Assembly (NCBI RefSeq): GCF_002021565.1
Contig: NZ_MSZX01000007.1
Location: 291,891-355,890, forward strand
DNA length: 64,000 nt
Source: Paenibacillus selenitireducens
GTDB taxonomy: Bacteria > Bacillota > Bacilli > Paenibacillales > Paenibacillaceae
Reading direction: 5' to 3'
The notes beneath the pieces were generated by a model. That model was not told the origin of the DNA. It did not search any database and saw nothing but the letters and a program-made list of their open reading frames with translations. Below are positions 48,988 to 58,110 of the stretch, piece after piece; positions within the stretch are counted from its first letter, which is position 1, and every line of letters starts with the position of its first letter. The translations under genes were made by a program, and so were the position numbers.

Positions 48988-50574
48988 TTATTGAATTCCT
49001 TTTTCAGCTACATACGCATTCCACTGCTTAATATACTCCGATTGAACTTTATCCAAGCCTGCTTGCTTCGCTTTGGTCATGAAGGTCTCCATTCCGCCCT
49101 TCACGTCAGCCACGATCCCTGCCTGCAATGGGAAGAGATACTGCTTCTCCACTTGCTCGAGGGCTGCCCGCTCCGCTTGATATGCCGTGTAATCCTCTGC
49201 AAATCCTAAATAAAGATCCGGTTTCTTCACCTTATCCAATTCTTTAAAGATGGCATCTACGCCGTCATAGCTCTTATCGAACAACATAAATTCCGGATTG
49301 CGCCAAGCCCAACCTTGCATGCCTTCACGTTGGAATCCATTGGAGTTACTGTCGCCAAGCATTTTATAGTGTCCTTCGCTATCCACTTCAAAGTTCTTGC
49401 CCTCAATCCCGTATTCCGTTAGCCAGTTATACGTTTTATCCATCACCATCTTCTCATAGAATGCCAATGCACGCTCAGCGTTCTTACTGCTAGCAGGAAC
49501 GGCAAACCCATTATGAATCGGATGAACCGGCGTAGCGAACCCCGTCACGGTTGCATACGGCGTATAACCTAAATCCCAATCAGGGTGGGTCGATTTCATT
49601 TTGTTATTCGTGTCATTGTAACGTGTTGGGTTATCGCCAAGTATCGCTGCAGCCTTTCCGCTTGTTACCGGGTCCTGCAGCGTATCCTTCACATTCAGAA
49701 CGTTCTTCGAGAAGAAGCCTTTATCTTGCCAACGCTTAATCGTCTCTAGGTCTTGAAGCTGTTCATCGGATCCCCAGTACGAATAGGCCTCGCCCGGTTT
49801 GTCATACTGAATGTTCACGCCGTAAGGAATCGGACCGCCAATCCATCCGCGCAATTCACGGAGAAGGTTCAGTAGATTGCCTCGAACATCCGAGTTGACG
49901 GAGAGCGGCATCATCGTAGGCTCGTTCTTCTTGATTCCATCTAAATATTCTTCGAATGAAGCGAGGTCCACAGGTTTCGGAAGATTATATTTCTGACGTA
50001 AATCTTCGCGCCATACGAAACCATTCGTGACGTACTCTTGATACGTCGCTGGAACGGTATAGATTTTATTATCGATCTTCACCGCATCCCACATGTCTTG
50101 CGGCACATAGGCTTGCACTTTAGGTGCAGCTTTCGGCAGGATGTCATCTAGAGGTAAAAAAGCGCCTTTTTTGGCATACGCTTGGAATTGCGTCCACTCT
50201 GCGGTATAGATGAGGTCCACCGATTGTCCCGAGGATAGCAGCAGCTTATATTTTTGCTCCCAATCCGTCCAGGTGGTGAAATTGAATTTCACGGTTGCAT
50301 TCAAGTCCTTCTCGGTTAGCTTATTTACTTCGGCTTCTACGACGGATAGATCCTTCGGTGCACTCCCTAGCATGTAAAATTGCAATTCGACTTTCTTCGA
50401 TGTATCGATACCTGTCGTACTCGTCGTGTCTTTGTCCGTAGTCGTTGGTGCTTCACTTGTTCCGGTGGTATCCGTCTTTGTCTCCGAATTGGAGCTCGAG
50501 CATCCTGCTAGAATGGTGATCAACAGAAATACGGATAGAAGCGCGGAGATGAATCTTTTTCTTTTTGTTGCCAT
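48988..50574 (-). CDS. Sugar ABC transporter solute-binding lipoprotein (LplA/YtcQ-like)
   Basis: 528 residues. Lipoprotein signal ends in ILAGC (Cys25), followed by a long Ser/Thr-rich linker and a type-1 extracellular solute-binding fold starting VELQFYMLGSAPKDLSVVEAEV. The large size is typical of the oligosaccharide-binding proteins paired with LplB/LplC permeases in Paenibacillus. ATG 50574 has GGGGAGG at 6 nt. Third gene of a permease-permease-binding protein operon; the ligand is presumably an unsaturated oligosaccharide from the neighbouring lyase pathway. Confidence 0.85.
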   Translation of the reverse strand: MATKRKRFISALLSVFLLITILAGCSSSNSETKTDTTGTSEAPTTTDKDTTSTTGIDTSKKVELQFYMLGSAPKDLSVVEAEVNKLTEKDLNATVKFNFTTWTDWEQKYKLLLSSGQSVDLIYTAEWTQFQAYAKKGAFLPLDDILPKAAPKVQAYVPQDMWDAVKIDNKIYTVPATYQEYVTNGFVWREDLRQKYNLPKPVDLASFEEYLDGIKKNEPTMMPLSVNSDVRGNLLNLLRELRGWIGGPIPYGVNIQYDKPGEAYSYWGSDEQLQDLETIKRWQDKGFFSKNVLNVKDTLQDPVTSGKAAAILGDNPTRYNDTNNKMKSTHPDWDLGYTPYATVTGFATPVHPIHNGFAVPASSKNAERALAFYEKMVMDKTYNWLTEYGIEGKNFEVDSEGHYKMLGDSNSNGFQREGMQGWAWRNPEFMLFDKSYDGVDAIFKELDKVKKPDLYLGFAEDYTAYQAERAALEQVEKQYLFPLQAGIVADVKGGMETFMTKAKQAGLDKVQSEYIKQWNAYVAEKGIQ

Positions 50575-50670
50575 GTACATCCTCCCCTTACTATGAATAT
50601 ATATATTAGCTGCGAAAGATTTCAACCTCGATCTTGATGAAGAGCCTTCTCGATCTTCCGCAGTTCTAAC

Positions 50671-51564
50671 CTAACCTTTGACTGCTCCAATCGTTAGACC
50701 TTTCACGAAGTAACGCTGCACAAACGGATACAATAGCAGGATCGGGCCGGTCACGATAATGGCCATCGCCATTTTCGTAGATTCGGTTGGGATGTCTTGA
50801 CCTAGCGATACCCCGCTGCTTGCCCCCATTTGCGTCACGAACGAAATCGTATTAATGACGTTATACAAGTAGTACTGGAGCTGATACATATGCGGATTGT
50901 TAATGAACATAGACGAGCTGAACCAATCATTCCAATAGTGCAAGGCTAGGAATAATCCGATGGTTGCCAATCCTGGGAGAGAGAGCTGCAATACGATGCG
51001 TGCATAGATCGTGAACTCATTCGCACCATCGATCTGAGCCGACTCGAAAATCTCTTCCGGTACAGCCGATTTAATGAAGTTCTTCATGAGAATGATCAAG
51101 AACGGTGACATGAGGCCCGGGATAATAAGAACAGCGTACGTATCCATTAAGTTCAAATATTTCGTGTACATAATATACCAAGGTACCAAGCCGCCGCCGA
51201 ACAATGTCGTGAAGTAAATGAAGAAGGCGAACTGATTCCGGTATTTGAAGCTTTTGCGTTGCAGGACATAGCCGGCCATCGTAATGAAGAACAACCCGCC
51301 TAACGTCCCCACAACCGTTGTTAATCCCGTAACCCCGTAGGCTCGAAGCACTTCATCCGGAAATTGAAATACCATACGATATCCTTCGAGCGAGAATGCT
51401 GGCGGGATGAGGTGATATCCTTGCGTAAGAATCGTCTCATTATCGGTAAGCGACGCCGAGATGATCAACAAGAAGGGAAATAAACATGCTGCAGTAATCA
51501 GAAGCACCACCGTATAGGCAATGCATTGAAATAATCGATGATATTTTTCATCTTTAATTTTCAT
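50671..51564 (-). CDS. Carbohydrate ABC permease (LplC/YtcP-like)
   Basis: 297 residues, six predicted helices. EAA coupling loop VPEEIFESAQIDGANEFTIYARIVLQLSLPGLATIG interacts with the ATPase. Family segment LFGGGLVPWYIMYTKYLNLMDTY and C-terminal FVQRYFVKGLTIGAVKG are typical of the inner-membrane partner in LplABC-type oligosaccharide importers. Between the second permease (17-bp gap) and the binding protein. Confidence 0.93.
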   Translation of the reverse strand: MKIKDEKYHRLFQCIAYTVVLLITAACLFPFLLIISASLTDNETILTQGYHLIPPAFSLEGYRMVFQFPDEVLRAYGVTGLTTVVGTLGGLFFITMAGYVLQRKSFKYRNQFAFFIYFTTLFGGGLVPWYIMYTKYLNLMDTYAVLIIPGLMSPFLIILMKNFIKSAVPEEIFESAQIDGANEFTIYARIVLQLSLPGLATIGLFLALHYWNDWFSSSMFINNPHMYQLQYYLYNVINTISFVTQMGASSGVSLGQDIPTESTKMAMAIIVTGPILLLYPFVQRYFVKGLTIGAVKG

Positions 51565-51581
51565 GTGACGGTTCCTCCCCT

Positions 51582-52568
51582 CTAGAATAGTGCGTACTCG
51601 TCATTCACTTTTCGAATGATGTAGTTCACGGTCATAATGAGCACAAATCCAAACACGGATTGATATACCCCTGCAGCTGTCGCCATCCCCATCTCAAACG
51701 TCACTTTTAAGGAACGATAGACATACGTGTCCAGAATATCCGTCGTGTTATAGAGTAAGCCATTGTTACCCACCAATTGATAGAACAGGTCGAACTGTCC
51801 TTTCATAATGCTGCCGAGTGCGAATAGGAGCAGCATGACGAACGTTGACTTCAGCATAGGCAGCGTAATGAACCAAATACGTTGGAAAATGTTCGCGCCA
51901 TCAATTTTTGCGGCTTCATAGTACTCCTCACTGATTCCCGTAATCGCTGCGAGGTAGATCACCATGCTGTACCCGAGATTTTTCCATAGGTAGAAAATGA
52001 TAATGAGGAATACCCACATGATCGGTTTGCTGTACATATCGACCGGCTCCATATGGAAGGTCTTCAGCATCGTATTGAGGAACCCTGTCTCGTAATTGAA
52101 CATGTTGTAGACGATAACGCTTAAAATAACGAATGAAATGAAATACGGGAGGAACATAATGGACTGCGTCAGCTTCTTCAGCCATTTAATCCGCAGCTCG
52201 CTGACGAGAATCGCGCAAGTAATCGCAAGCATATTCCCAATCACGATAAACGCAAGATTGTAGCCGAACGTATTCAACGTTAATCTTCCAAGAGCTCCTG
52301 ACTTCCATAAGAACTTGAAGTTCTCCAGACCCACGAACTGGCTGTTGAACAAGCTCGTATTAAAATCGAAACGCACGAAGGCGTAGTAGATACCGACCAT
52401 AGGAATGTACGAATTAATAAGAAAGAACACAATTGCTGGCAATAGCATGAGGAACATGATCCGGTTCGTGATCAATTCATGCAGGAATCCTTTCTTCTTC
52501 TTTAACGGGAGTTCCTCACGTTTTTTCTTCCCAGGAGCGTTTGGACTTGCGACAAGATCTGCTTTCAA
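51582..52568 (-). CDS. Carbohydrate ABC permease (LplB-like)
   Basis: About 328 residues. Basic cytoplasmic N-terminus (KKKREELPLKKKKGF), six helices, and the EAA loop SEEYYEAAKIDGANIFQRIWFITLPMLKSTF. Motif MLLPAIVFFLINSYIPMVGIYYAF is characteristic of this permease type. I take a TTG at 52568 with AAGGAAGG upstream; the ATG at 52607 lacks a recognisable site. First gene of the transporter operon. No ATPase gene is linked. Confidence 0.9.
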   Translation of the reverse strand: MKADLVASPNAPGKKKREELPLKKKKGFLHELITNRIMFLMLLPAIVFFLINSYIPMVGIYYAFVRFDFNTSLFNSQFVGLENFKFLWKSGALGRLTLNTFGYNLAFIVIGNMLAITCAILVSELRIKWLKKLTQSIMFLPYFISFVILSVIVYNMFNYETGFLNTMLKTFHMEPVDMYSKPIMWVFLIIIFYLWKNLGYSMVIYLAAITGISEEYYEAAKIDGANIFQRIWFITLPMLKSTFVMLLLFALGSIMKGQFDLFYQLVGNNGLLYNTTDILDTYVYRSLKVTFEMGMATAAGVYQSVFGFVLIMTVNYIIRKVNDEYALF

Positions 52569-52678
52569 TGGTTCATCACCTTCCTTGTTGAAATGGTCTG
52601 GTGTCATCCGGGTAGGATGCCGCTGACCGTTATTGCCTGACCGATTGATTTGAGTATAAATCTGGCAATTGCGCGGGG

Positions 52679-52730
52679 GTAGTGAACCATTGAAAGGTTG
52701 ATGGATTATACTGATTTCTGCGTAGTGAAC
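52679..52730. repeat. 9-bp direct repeat in the permease-lyase divergent gap
   Basis: GTAGTGAAC occurs at 52679-52687 and 52722-52730, starts 43 bp apart (about four helical turns). A TATAAT on the minus strand (52705-52710) lies between them. AraC-type regulators often bind such direct repeats; this is a candidate operator only. Confidence 0.4.
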
Positions 52731-52832
52731 GAATCTGATTTTTATGAAAAATTCAGCTATATGACGCGTTTCTCTTTAAGCTGTGCGGGTTAGCGTGTAG
52801 ACTATGGTTATGAATAGAAGGGGGATAATCCA

Positions 52833-54692
52833 ATGGACATTCTTGCATTGAAGCAGGCACTCCGATCTGGCTCCGGTCCGTTACATAACAGGAACACGCT
52901 ATTCGAAGAGGCGAGAGCTCGGGGGCACTGGCAGAACTTGCGTGAAGCACCACATTATCAAGAGGAAGTGGCGTATATTCTTGCGGAGAGCCATCGTCTA
53001 ATGAACGAGCCCATCCCCGTGCTCCCATTCTCCGCATTCCGCCAATTTGATACGACAGGTTCACGCATCGAATATGAGCAGCATTATTTTGCAAGACGTA
53101 AGCGCTTAACTCTTCTCGTCCTTGCTTATTTGCTCGAGGAATCGCCGGCATGCTTAACAGCCATCGAAGATACGATCTGGGCCATCTGCGAAGAATACAC
53201 CTGGTGTTTGCCGGCACATATGGGCGGCAGATCACTGGACCCTCGGGATCGTGATTTCCGCTACAGTATTGATTTGTTCGCAGCAGAGACGGGATTCGCA
53301 CTCGCAGAGATCATTTCCTTGCTCCACCAGCCATTACACCCTATGATCGTGCACCGTGCCGAGGAGGAAGTCCGCAAGCGCATATTCGTGCCTTATACCT
53401 CCCCCAAACCTTCGTATGGGTGGGAAAAGGTGACGAGCAACTGGGCAAGTGTCTGCGCTGGCTCGATTGGGTCTGCAGCGCTGTACCTCCTACAGCATGA
53501 GAGTGAGCTTGCCTCCCTTCTCTATCGGGTCTCAGGGACATTGGCGTGTTACATAAGCGGATTTGAAGAAGACGGGGCTTGTACGGAGGGCGTCGGCTAC
53601 TGGACCTATGGGTTTGGCTTCTATGCCTATTTCGCCTCCTTGTTGAAACAGCGTACGGGTGGACAGATTGATCTGATGAAGCATCCCAAAGTTCGCAATA
53701 TTGCAAGGTTCCATCAGAAGAGCTACTTAAGCGGTTTACTGACTGTACCTTTTTCCGATTGTGAACCCCAAGGATATTTCGCTCCCGGACTCATCCACGA
53801 GCTGCATCGACAGGATACGGAAATCCACATACCGGAGTGGCGGCATCGTATGACTTTGCTTAAAGACCCTCTTGGCCGATGGGCACCGGCTGTTCGCGAT
53901 TTGGTGTGGGGGCCTGTCGAAGCCACAGGAGAGGACTGGCCGGATACCGATGATCTATTGCCTGACGCACAATGGTATGTCAGCCGTCGGACGGTGGAAG
54001 GGTTTCGAATGGCATTCGCCGCAAAAGGAGGACATAACGACGAACACCATAACCATAACGATATTGGGAATTTCGTGCTGCATCTCGATGGGGAGACGTT
54101 TGTTGCCGACATCGGGTCCGGGGAATATACGAAGTCGTATTTCGGAGCAGAGCGCTACTCGTATTTATGTAATGGGGCGCACGGACATTCGATACCTCGA
54201 TTGGATGGCGTGGAGCAGCAAGCTGGTAAGCAGTATCGCGCTGAGCTGCTAAGCACTGCGGAAGATGCAGCACAAGGGAGGTTTCGTCTTGATCTAACCT
54301 CGGCCTATGAACTTGAGCATTTGAAGCATTTTGCGCGCAGCTTTACGTTCCAGCCTGCATCCCAACACCTGCTTGAACTTCGAGATCTGTGCGAATTCCA
54401 TCAAGCTGGGACGGTAACTGAGCAATTCATTACGATGATCGAACCCGTGCTCATTCAACATGGCTGCGTTCGAATACAAGGATTGAAATCCCATATAGAC
54501 CTTCTCTACGATGCTGCATTATTCTACGCCTCCATCCAGATTCATGATTTCATCAATAAAAATTCGGAGCGCGTGCAGGTGTACGCCATCGTTCTGGAAT
54601 CCAAAGAACCTTCAACTGAGTTCAATATCAACCTTCAATTCGATTATTGCCGTCATACATCATTAACTGTACGGGAGGATGAATTCAAGTGA
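52833..54692 (+). CDS. Heparinase II/III-family polysaccharide lyase (cytoplasmic)
   Basis: 619 residues, without signal peptide. The N-terminal two thirds is an alpha-helical toroid with SNWASVCAGSIGSAALYLL (Asn203-Trp204) and EGVGYWTYG (Tyr256). The C-terminal part is the beta-sandwich with the diagnostic histidine cluster GGHNDEHHNHND at 399-410, which carries the metal and catalytic residues in this family. Probably cleaves imported uronic-acid oligosaccharides by beta-elimination. ATG 52833 has AGGGGG upstream. It overlaps the next gene by 4 bp, whose product would remove the unsaturated uronate. Confidence 0.87.
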   Translation: MDILALKQALRSGSGPLHNRNTLFEEARARGHWQNLREAPHYQEEVAYILAESHRLMNEPIPVLPFSAFRQFDTTGSRIEYEQHYFARRKRLTLLVLAYLLEESPACLTAIEDTIWAICEEYTWCLPAHMGGRSLDPRDRDFRYSIDLFAAETGFALAEIISLLHQPLHPMIVHRAEEEVRKRIFVPYTSPKPSYGWEKVTSNWASVCAGSIGSAALYLLQHESELASLLYRVSGTLACYISGFEEDGACTEGVGYWTYGFGFYAYFASLLKQRTGGQIDLMKHPKVRNIARFHQKSYLSGLLTVPFSDCEPQGYFAPGLIHELHRQDTEIHIPEWRHRMTLLKDPLGRWAPAVRDLVWGPVEATGEDWPDTDDLLPDAQWYVSRRTVEGFRMAFAAKGGHNDEHHNHNDIGNFVLHLDGETFVADIGSGEYTKSYFGAERYSYLCNGAHGHSIPRLDGVEQQAGKQYRAELLSTAEDAAQGRFRLDLTSAYELEHLKHFARSFTFQPASQHLLELRDLCEFHQAGTVTEQFITMIEPVLIQHGCVRIQGLKSHIDLLYDAALFYASIQIHDFINKNSERVQVYAIVLESKEPSTEFNINLQFDYCRHTSLTVREDEFK

Positions 54693-55837
54693 CAACATCG
54701 ACATCGATACCATCTAACTTTCAAGACGTTTGGCAACATGCAGGCCATCATACCACACGACTAGTAGAACGAATCGGCGCTAGCTTCCCCCATGCTGCCC
54801 ATCAAGGCGTATACCAATGCGAGGAGCCTCACTGGTGGACAGCTGGGTTCTGGTCAGGGATCCTCTGGCTATTCCACCGTGAAGACCCGGCATCTGGTTT
54901 TGGCGAGATTGCTCGTCAATGCGAAGAGAAACTCGATATGCCGTTACAAGAATTTGACCAACTGCATCATGATGTCGGATTCATGTGGATCTTAACCAGT
55001 GTAGCTAACTATGAGCTATCCGGGGATGCGACGTCGCGACGCAGAGCGCTAACCGCAGCTAGTCATCTCGCAGGTCGGTTTAATATGAAGGGCTCCTACA
55101 TAAGGGCTTGGAACCCATGGAGCGAAGGCGAGGATAATACAGGGCTTGCCATTATTGATTGCATGATGAATTTACCGTTGCTCTATTGGGCCTCCGAAAC
55201 TACAGGAGACCCGCGGTTCCGTCATATTGCGATTGCGCATACCAACATGGTACTGAACCACTTTATCCGAGAGGACGGCTCCGTCCATCATATTGTGAAA
55301 TTTAACCCGGATACAGGCGAAGTGGTCGAGGCTTTAGGGGGACAGGGATTCGCCCCGCAATCGGCTTGGGCACGCGGCACCTCGTGGGCCATGTATGGCC
55401 TCACGTTGAGTTACCGATACACGGGTGATCCTGCTTACTTGCAAGCCGCGAAGAAAGTCACCCATTTCTTCCTCTCTGCATTAGGACCTGATGGTGTTCC
55501 AACTTGGGATTTCCGTCTCCCAACAGATGCCCCTTCCTACAAAGACTCGTCTGCAGGTGCTTGTGCAGCCTCCGCCTTATTAGAGCTCGCACGTTGCGTT
55601 CCGGCAAATGAGTCACAGATGTATGCACAGCACGCGAACAGCCTGCTTCAACATCTCATTAAAGCATGCGGTAATTTTTCCGATCAAGAAGAGGGATTGC
55701 TGTTGCATGGCGCTGGTCATGTACCAGAAGGAAGGAATCAAGATAACCCTCTCATTTATGGAGACTATTATTTTGTGGAAGCCCTGGCAAAGCAGCGGGG
55801 TTATGAAGGACTCTTTTCTCCCCGAGCACGGTACTAA
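54689..55837 (+). CDS. GH88 unsaturated glucuronyl hydrolase
   Basis: 382 residues, (alpha/alpha)6 barrel that hydrates and releases the unsaturated uronic acid left by polysaccharide lyases. Start is a GTG overlapping the previous stop. Conserved W-rich entry (EEPHWWTAGFWSGILWL), HHDVGFMW with Asp95, and LAIIDCMMNLPLLYWAS with the catalytic Asp157; SAWARGTSWAMYGLTLSYRYT and the C-terminal GDYYFVEAL follow. Coupled with the lyase it forms a two-step depolymerisation unit. Confidence 0.93.
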   Translation: MTTSTSIPSNFQDVWQHAGHHTTRLVERIGASFPHAAHQGVYQCEEPHWWTAGFWSGILWLFHREDPASGFGEIARQCEEKLDMPLQEFDQLHHDVGFMWILTSVANYELSGDATSRRRALTAASHLAGRFNMKGSYIRAWNPWSEGEDNTGLAIIDCMMNLPLLYWASETTGDPRFRHIAIAHTNMVLNHFIREDGSVHHIVKFNPDTGEVVEALGGQGFAPQSAWARGTSWAMYGLTLSYRYTGDPAYLQAAKKVTHFFLSALGPDGVPTWDFRLPTDAPSYKDSSAGACAASALLELARCVPANESQMYAQHANSLLQHLIKACGNFSDQEEGLLLHGAGHVPEGRNQDNPLIYGDYYFVEALAKQRGYEGLFSPRARY

Positions 55838-55841
55838 CGAC

Positions 55842-55873
55842 AAAACCCCCTCACCAACGGGTGAGGGGGTTTT
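55842..55873. terminator. Bidirectional terminator after the GH88 gene
   Basis: Stem AAAACCCCCTCA/TGAGGGGGTTTT with flanking A/T runs; serves the GH88 gene on the plus strand and yvoF on the minus strand. Confidence 0.92.
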
Positions 55874-55907
55874 GCTATGAATCAGCATATCATGTGCTGT
55901 GCTAAAA

Positions 55908-56396
55908 TTATTCTTCGCTATAACGAATGACTTGCATCGGATTGCCGCCTACAAAAGCTCCAGCTGGAACGTCCTTATGTACAAGACAACCCGCAGAAAC
56001 AACCGCATTGTCCCCAATCGTTACACCGGGTAGGATCGTCGAATTGGCCCCGATCATAACATTCGATCCAATCTTGACGTAACCTAACCGATATTCTTGA
56101 ATTAAATATTCATGAGCGAGGATCGTTGTATTATAGCCAATAATTGAATTATCGCCGATTGAAATTCTTTCAGGAAAAAACGCATCCACCATCACCATTA
56201 ACCCAAATGCGGTATGTTTACCGACCTTCATCCCTAACATATGACGATAAATCCAATTCTTCGTCGGGAGATGCGGGCAATACCGCGCCATTTGGATGCA
56301 AATAAAATTTTTAACGCCCTTCCAAGGACTCACGGTGCGATAAATTTGCCAGAGCGCATTCGGTCCTTCAACCGGATATCGCTCAACGTTTCTCAA
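55908..56396 (-). CDS. yvoF: Hexapeptide-repeat acetyltransferase YvoF
   Basis: 162 residues with left-handed beta-helix repeats of the LbH acetyltransferase type (ISIGDNSIIGYNTTILAHEY; VKIGSNVMIGANSTILPGVTIGDNAVVSAGCLV; FVGGNPMQVI). The start is a TTG at 56396 with GGAG 10 nt upstream, giving MRNVERYPVEGPNALWQIYR, which agrees with YvoF proteins; it overlaps ppaX by 14 bp. The acceptor substrate is unknown. It ends the hprK-lgt-ppaX-yvoF operon. Confidence 0.87.
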   Translation of the reverse strand: MRNVERYPVEGPNALWQIYRTVSPWKGVKNFICIQMARYCPHLPTKNWIYRHMLGMKVGKHTAFGLMVMVDAFFPERISIGDNSIIGYNTTILAHEYLIQEYRLGYVKIGSNVMIGANSTILPGVTIGDNAVVSAGCLVHKDVPAGAFVGGNPMQVIRYSEE

Positions 56397-57045
56397 TCGT
56401 ATCCGGCTCCAATCCAACAAAGGCATATAGATCACGCATATCATGAATCACATGCTTAGGCTCATACGGCGCTAACGCCGCTTCCCCTTTCAACGACCAG
56501 CTAACTGCCACGGAAGCTACGCCTGCCGCATTCGCCGATTGGATATCAGCAGGACTATCCCCTACCATTAACGTCGTGGCCGGATTAGCACCCATCTTCT
56601 CGATGGCCATTAAAACAGGCTCAGGATGAGGTTTCGGATTTTTCACATCATCTACAGTTACAATCATGCCCATATAAGGATAGAGTCCGAACATCTGTAA
56701 CGCACGTTCTGTCGTTTCCCGAATTTTTGTCGTCACGACACCCAACTTAATTCCATGATTATGCAGCGTTTCAATGACTTCGCGAACATGAGGAAATTCC
56801 CGTACTAACTCATCGTGGCGTTCACGGTTGTATTCCCGATACGCCGCGACAAAAGAAGTAACGTCCTCTCGACCCGTAAATTGACGTATCTGATGCTCTA
56901 ACGGCTGCCCCATACTCGGAATGATATGCTCCCGTGTGAAGGTTGGAGGCACATGATCCTTTAGGATATGCATAAACGTCTCAATAATCAATTCATTTGT
57001 ATCTACAATCGTTCCATCTAAATCAAATAAGATTGTTTCAATCAC
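56383..57045 (-). CDS. ppaX: Pyrophosphatase PpaX (HAD family)
   Basis: 220 residues. HAD motifs: TILFDLDGTIVDT with the nucleophile Asp, VVTTKIRETTERAL, and MVGDSPADIQSANAAGVASVAV. In B. subtilis PpaX hydrolyses pyrophosphate released when HprK/P dephosphorylates HPr-Ser-P, pulling that reaction forward. It overlaps lgt by 4 bp and is in the same operon as hprK. Confidence 0.95.
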   Translation of the reverse strand: MIETILFDLDGTIVDTNELIIETFMHILKDHVPPTFTREHIIPSMGQPLEHQIRQFTGREDVTSFVAAYREYNRERHDELVREFPHVREVIETLHNHGIKLGVVTTKIRETTERALQMFGLYPYMGMIVTVDDVKNPKPHPEPVLMAIEKMGANPATTLMVGDSPADIQSANAAGVASVAVSWSLKGEAALAPYEPKHVIHDMRDLYAFVGLEPDTIEKR

Positions 57046-58073
57046 GATAATGACCCCTTTTTGTCTGCCTGATCATCTGTTGAGTCACTCTTTTGCGGAT
57101 ACTCTGTCGTTGATTCTGCCGTCGCCGCTTGTCCTGCAGCAACCTCTTGCACCGCATTTCCCTTTGTACTCACGATGGGTGCGCTATATGCAACATTGGA
57201 ATAACCTTTCACACGACGTACGACGATGATAATCACGGCAGCTATAATAATGAGGATCGCAAGCAACTGCGAAATACGAACATTTCCATAAGCCGGATCC
57301 AAATAACCAGGTTCGAATACAAGTTCCATTGGCGCCCACAAAAAATTCATAATCGATACCAACCACTCCGAACCAATAAACGCCAAGCTATCCGTACGCA
57401 GCCCTTCAATAAAGAAACGTCCAATAGAATACCAGATGAAATAAGACATGAATAATTCACCTGCGCGCAAGAACTTCTGGCGACGCAACACGAATAAGAT
57501 TAGAATACCAATAAAGCTCCATACCGATTCGTACAAAAAGGCCGGATGATGGAACACGCCTTGCACATTCATTTGATTCACGATGAAATTAGGCAAGTGT
57601 AACGTATTCCGCAAGAAAGACTCTTCTGCCGGACCGCCATATGCCTCTTGATTCACAAAATTTCCCCAACGGCCAATCATTTGGCCGATCAGTAGCCCGG
57701 GTGCACAAATATCGGCGATTCGCCAGAAGGAATATCCTTTCTTACGAACAAAAATAATCGCACATATGACCGCGCCGATTAATGCGCCATAGATCGCAAT
57801 CCCGCCGTTCCATATCTTGAATACATCCCATAAGTTGTTCTTGTATTCATCCCACATAAAGGCCACGTAATAAATACGGGCAGCAATGATGGACGAAGGT
57901 ACCCCTAATAAGAGTAGATCCATGAAAAAATCTTGCGGTATCCCAAAGCGCTTCCCTTCACGAATGGCAAGCAAAAGACCGACGAGCGCTGCCGTGCCCA
58001 GGATAATACCATACCAATGGACAGCAATTGGCCCGATCGAAAATGCGATAGGATTCAACAACAAATACTGCAT
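57042..58073 (-). CDS. lgt: Prolipoprotein diacylglyceryl transferase
   Basis: 343 residues, seven predicted membrane helices; attaches diacylglycerol to lipoprotein cysteines. The hallmark is IGRWGNFVNQEAYGGP, with YESVWSFIGILILFVLRR and FIWYSIGRFFIEGLRTDSL following. The C-terminal 60 residues are a polar, Ala/Ser/Thr-rich extension past the membrane core. AGGAGAG lies just upstream. Substrates in this window include PotD, the cupredoxin and the sugar-binding lipoprotein. Confidence 0.97.
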   Translation of the reverse strand: MQYLLLNPIAFSIGPIAVHWYGIILGTAALVGLLLAIREGKRFGIPQDFFMDLLLLGVPSSIIAARIYYVAFMWDEYKNNLWDVFKIWNGGIAIYGALIGAVICAIIFVRKKGYSFWRIADICAPGLLIGQMIGRWGNFVNQEAYGGPAEESFLRNTLHLPNFIVNQMNVQGVFHHPAFLYESVWSFIGILILFVLRRQKFLRAGELFMSYFIWYSIGRFFIEGLRTDSLAFIGSEWLVSIMNFLWAPMELVFEPGYLDPAYGNVRISQLLAILIIIAAVIIIVVRRVKGYSNVAYSAPIVSTKGNAVQEVAAGQAATAESTTEYPQKSDSTDDQADKKGSLS

Positions 58074-58110
58074 AACTCACTCTCCTACATCTGTCCAGAT
58101 CTTATAAATT

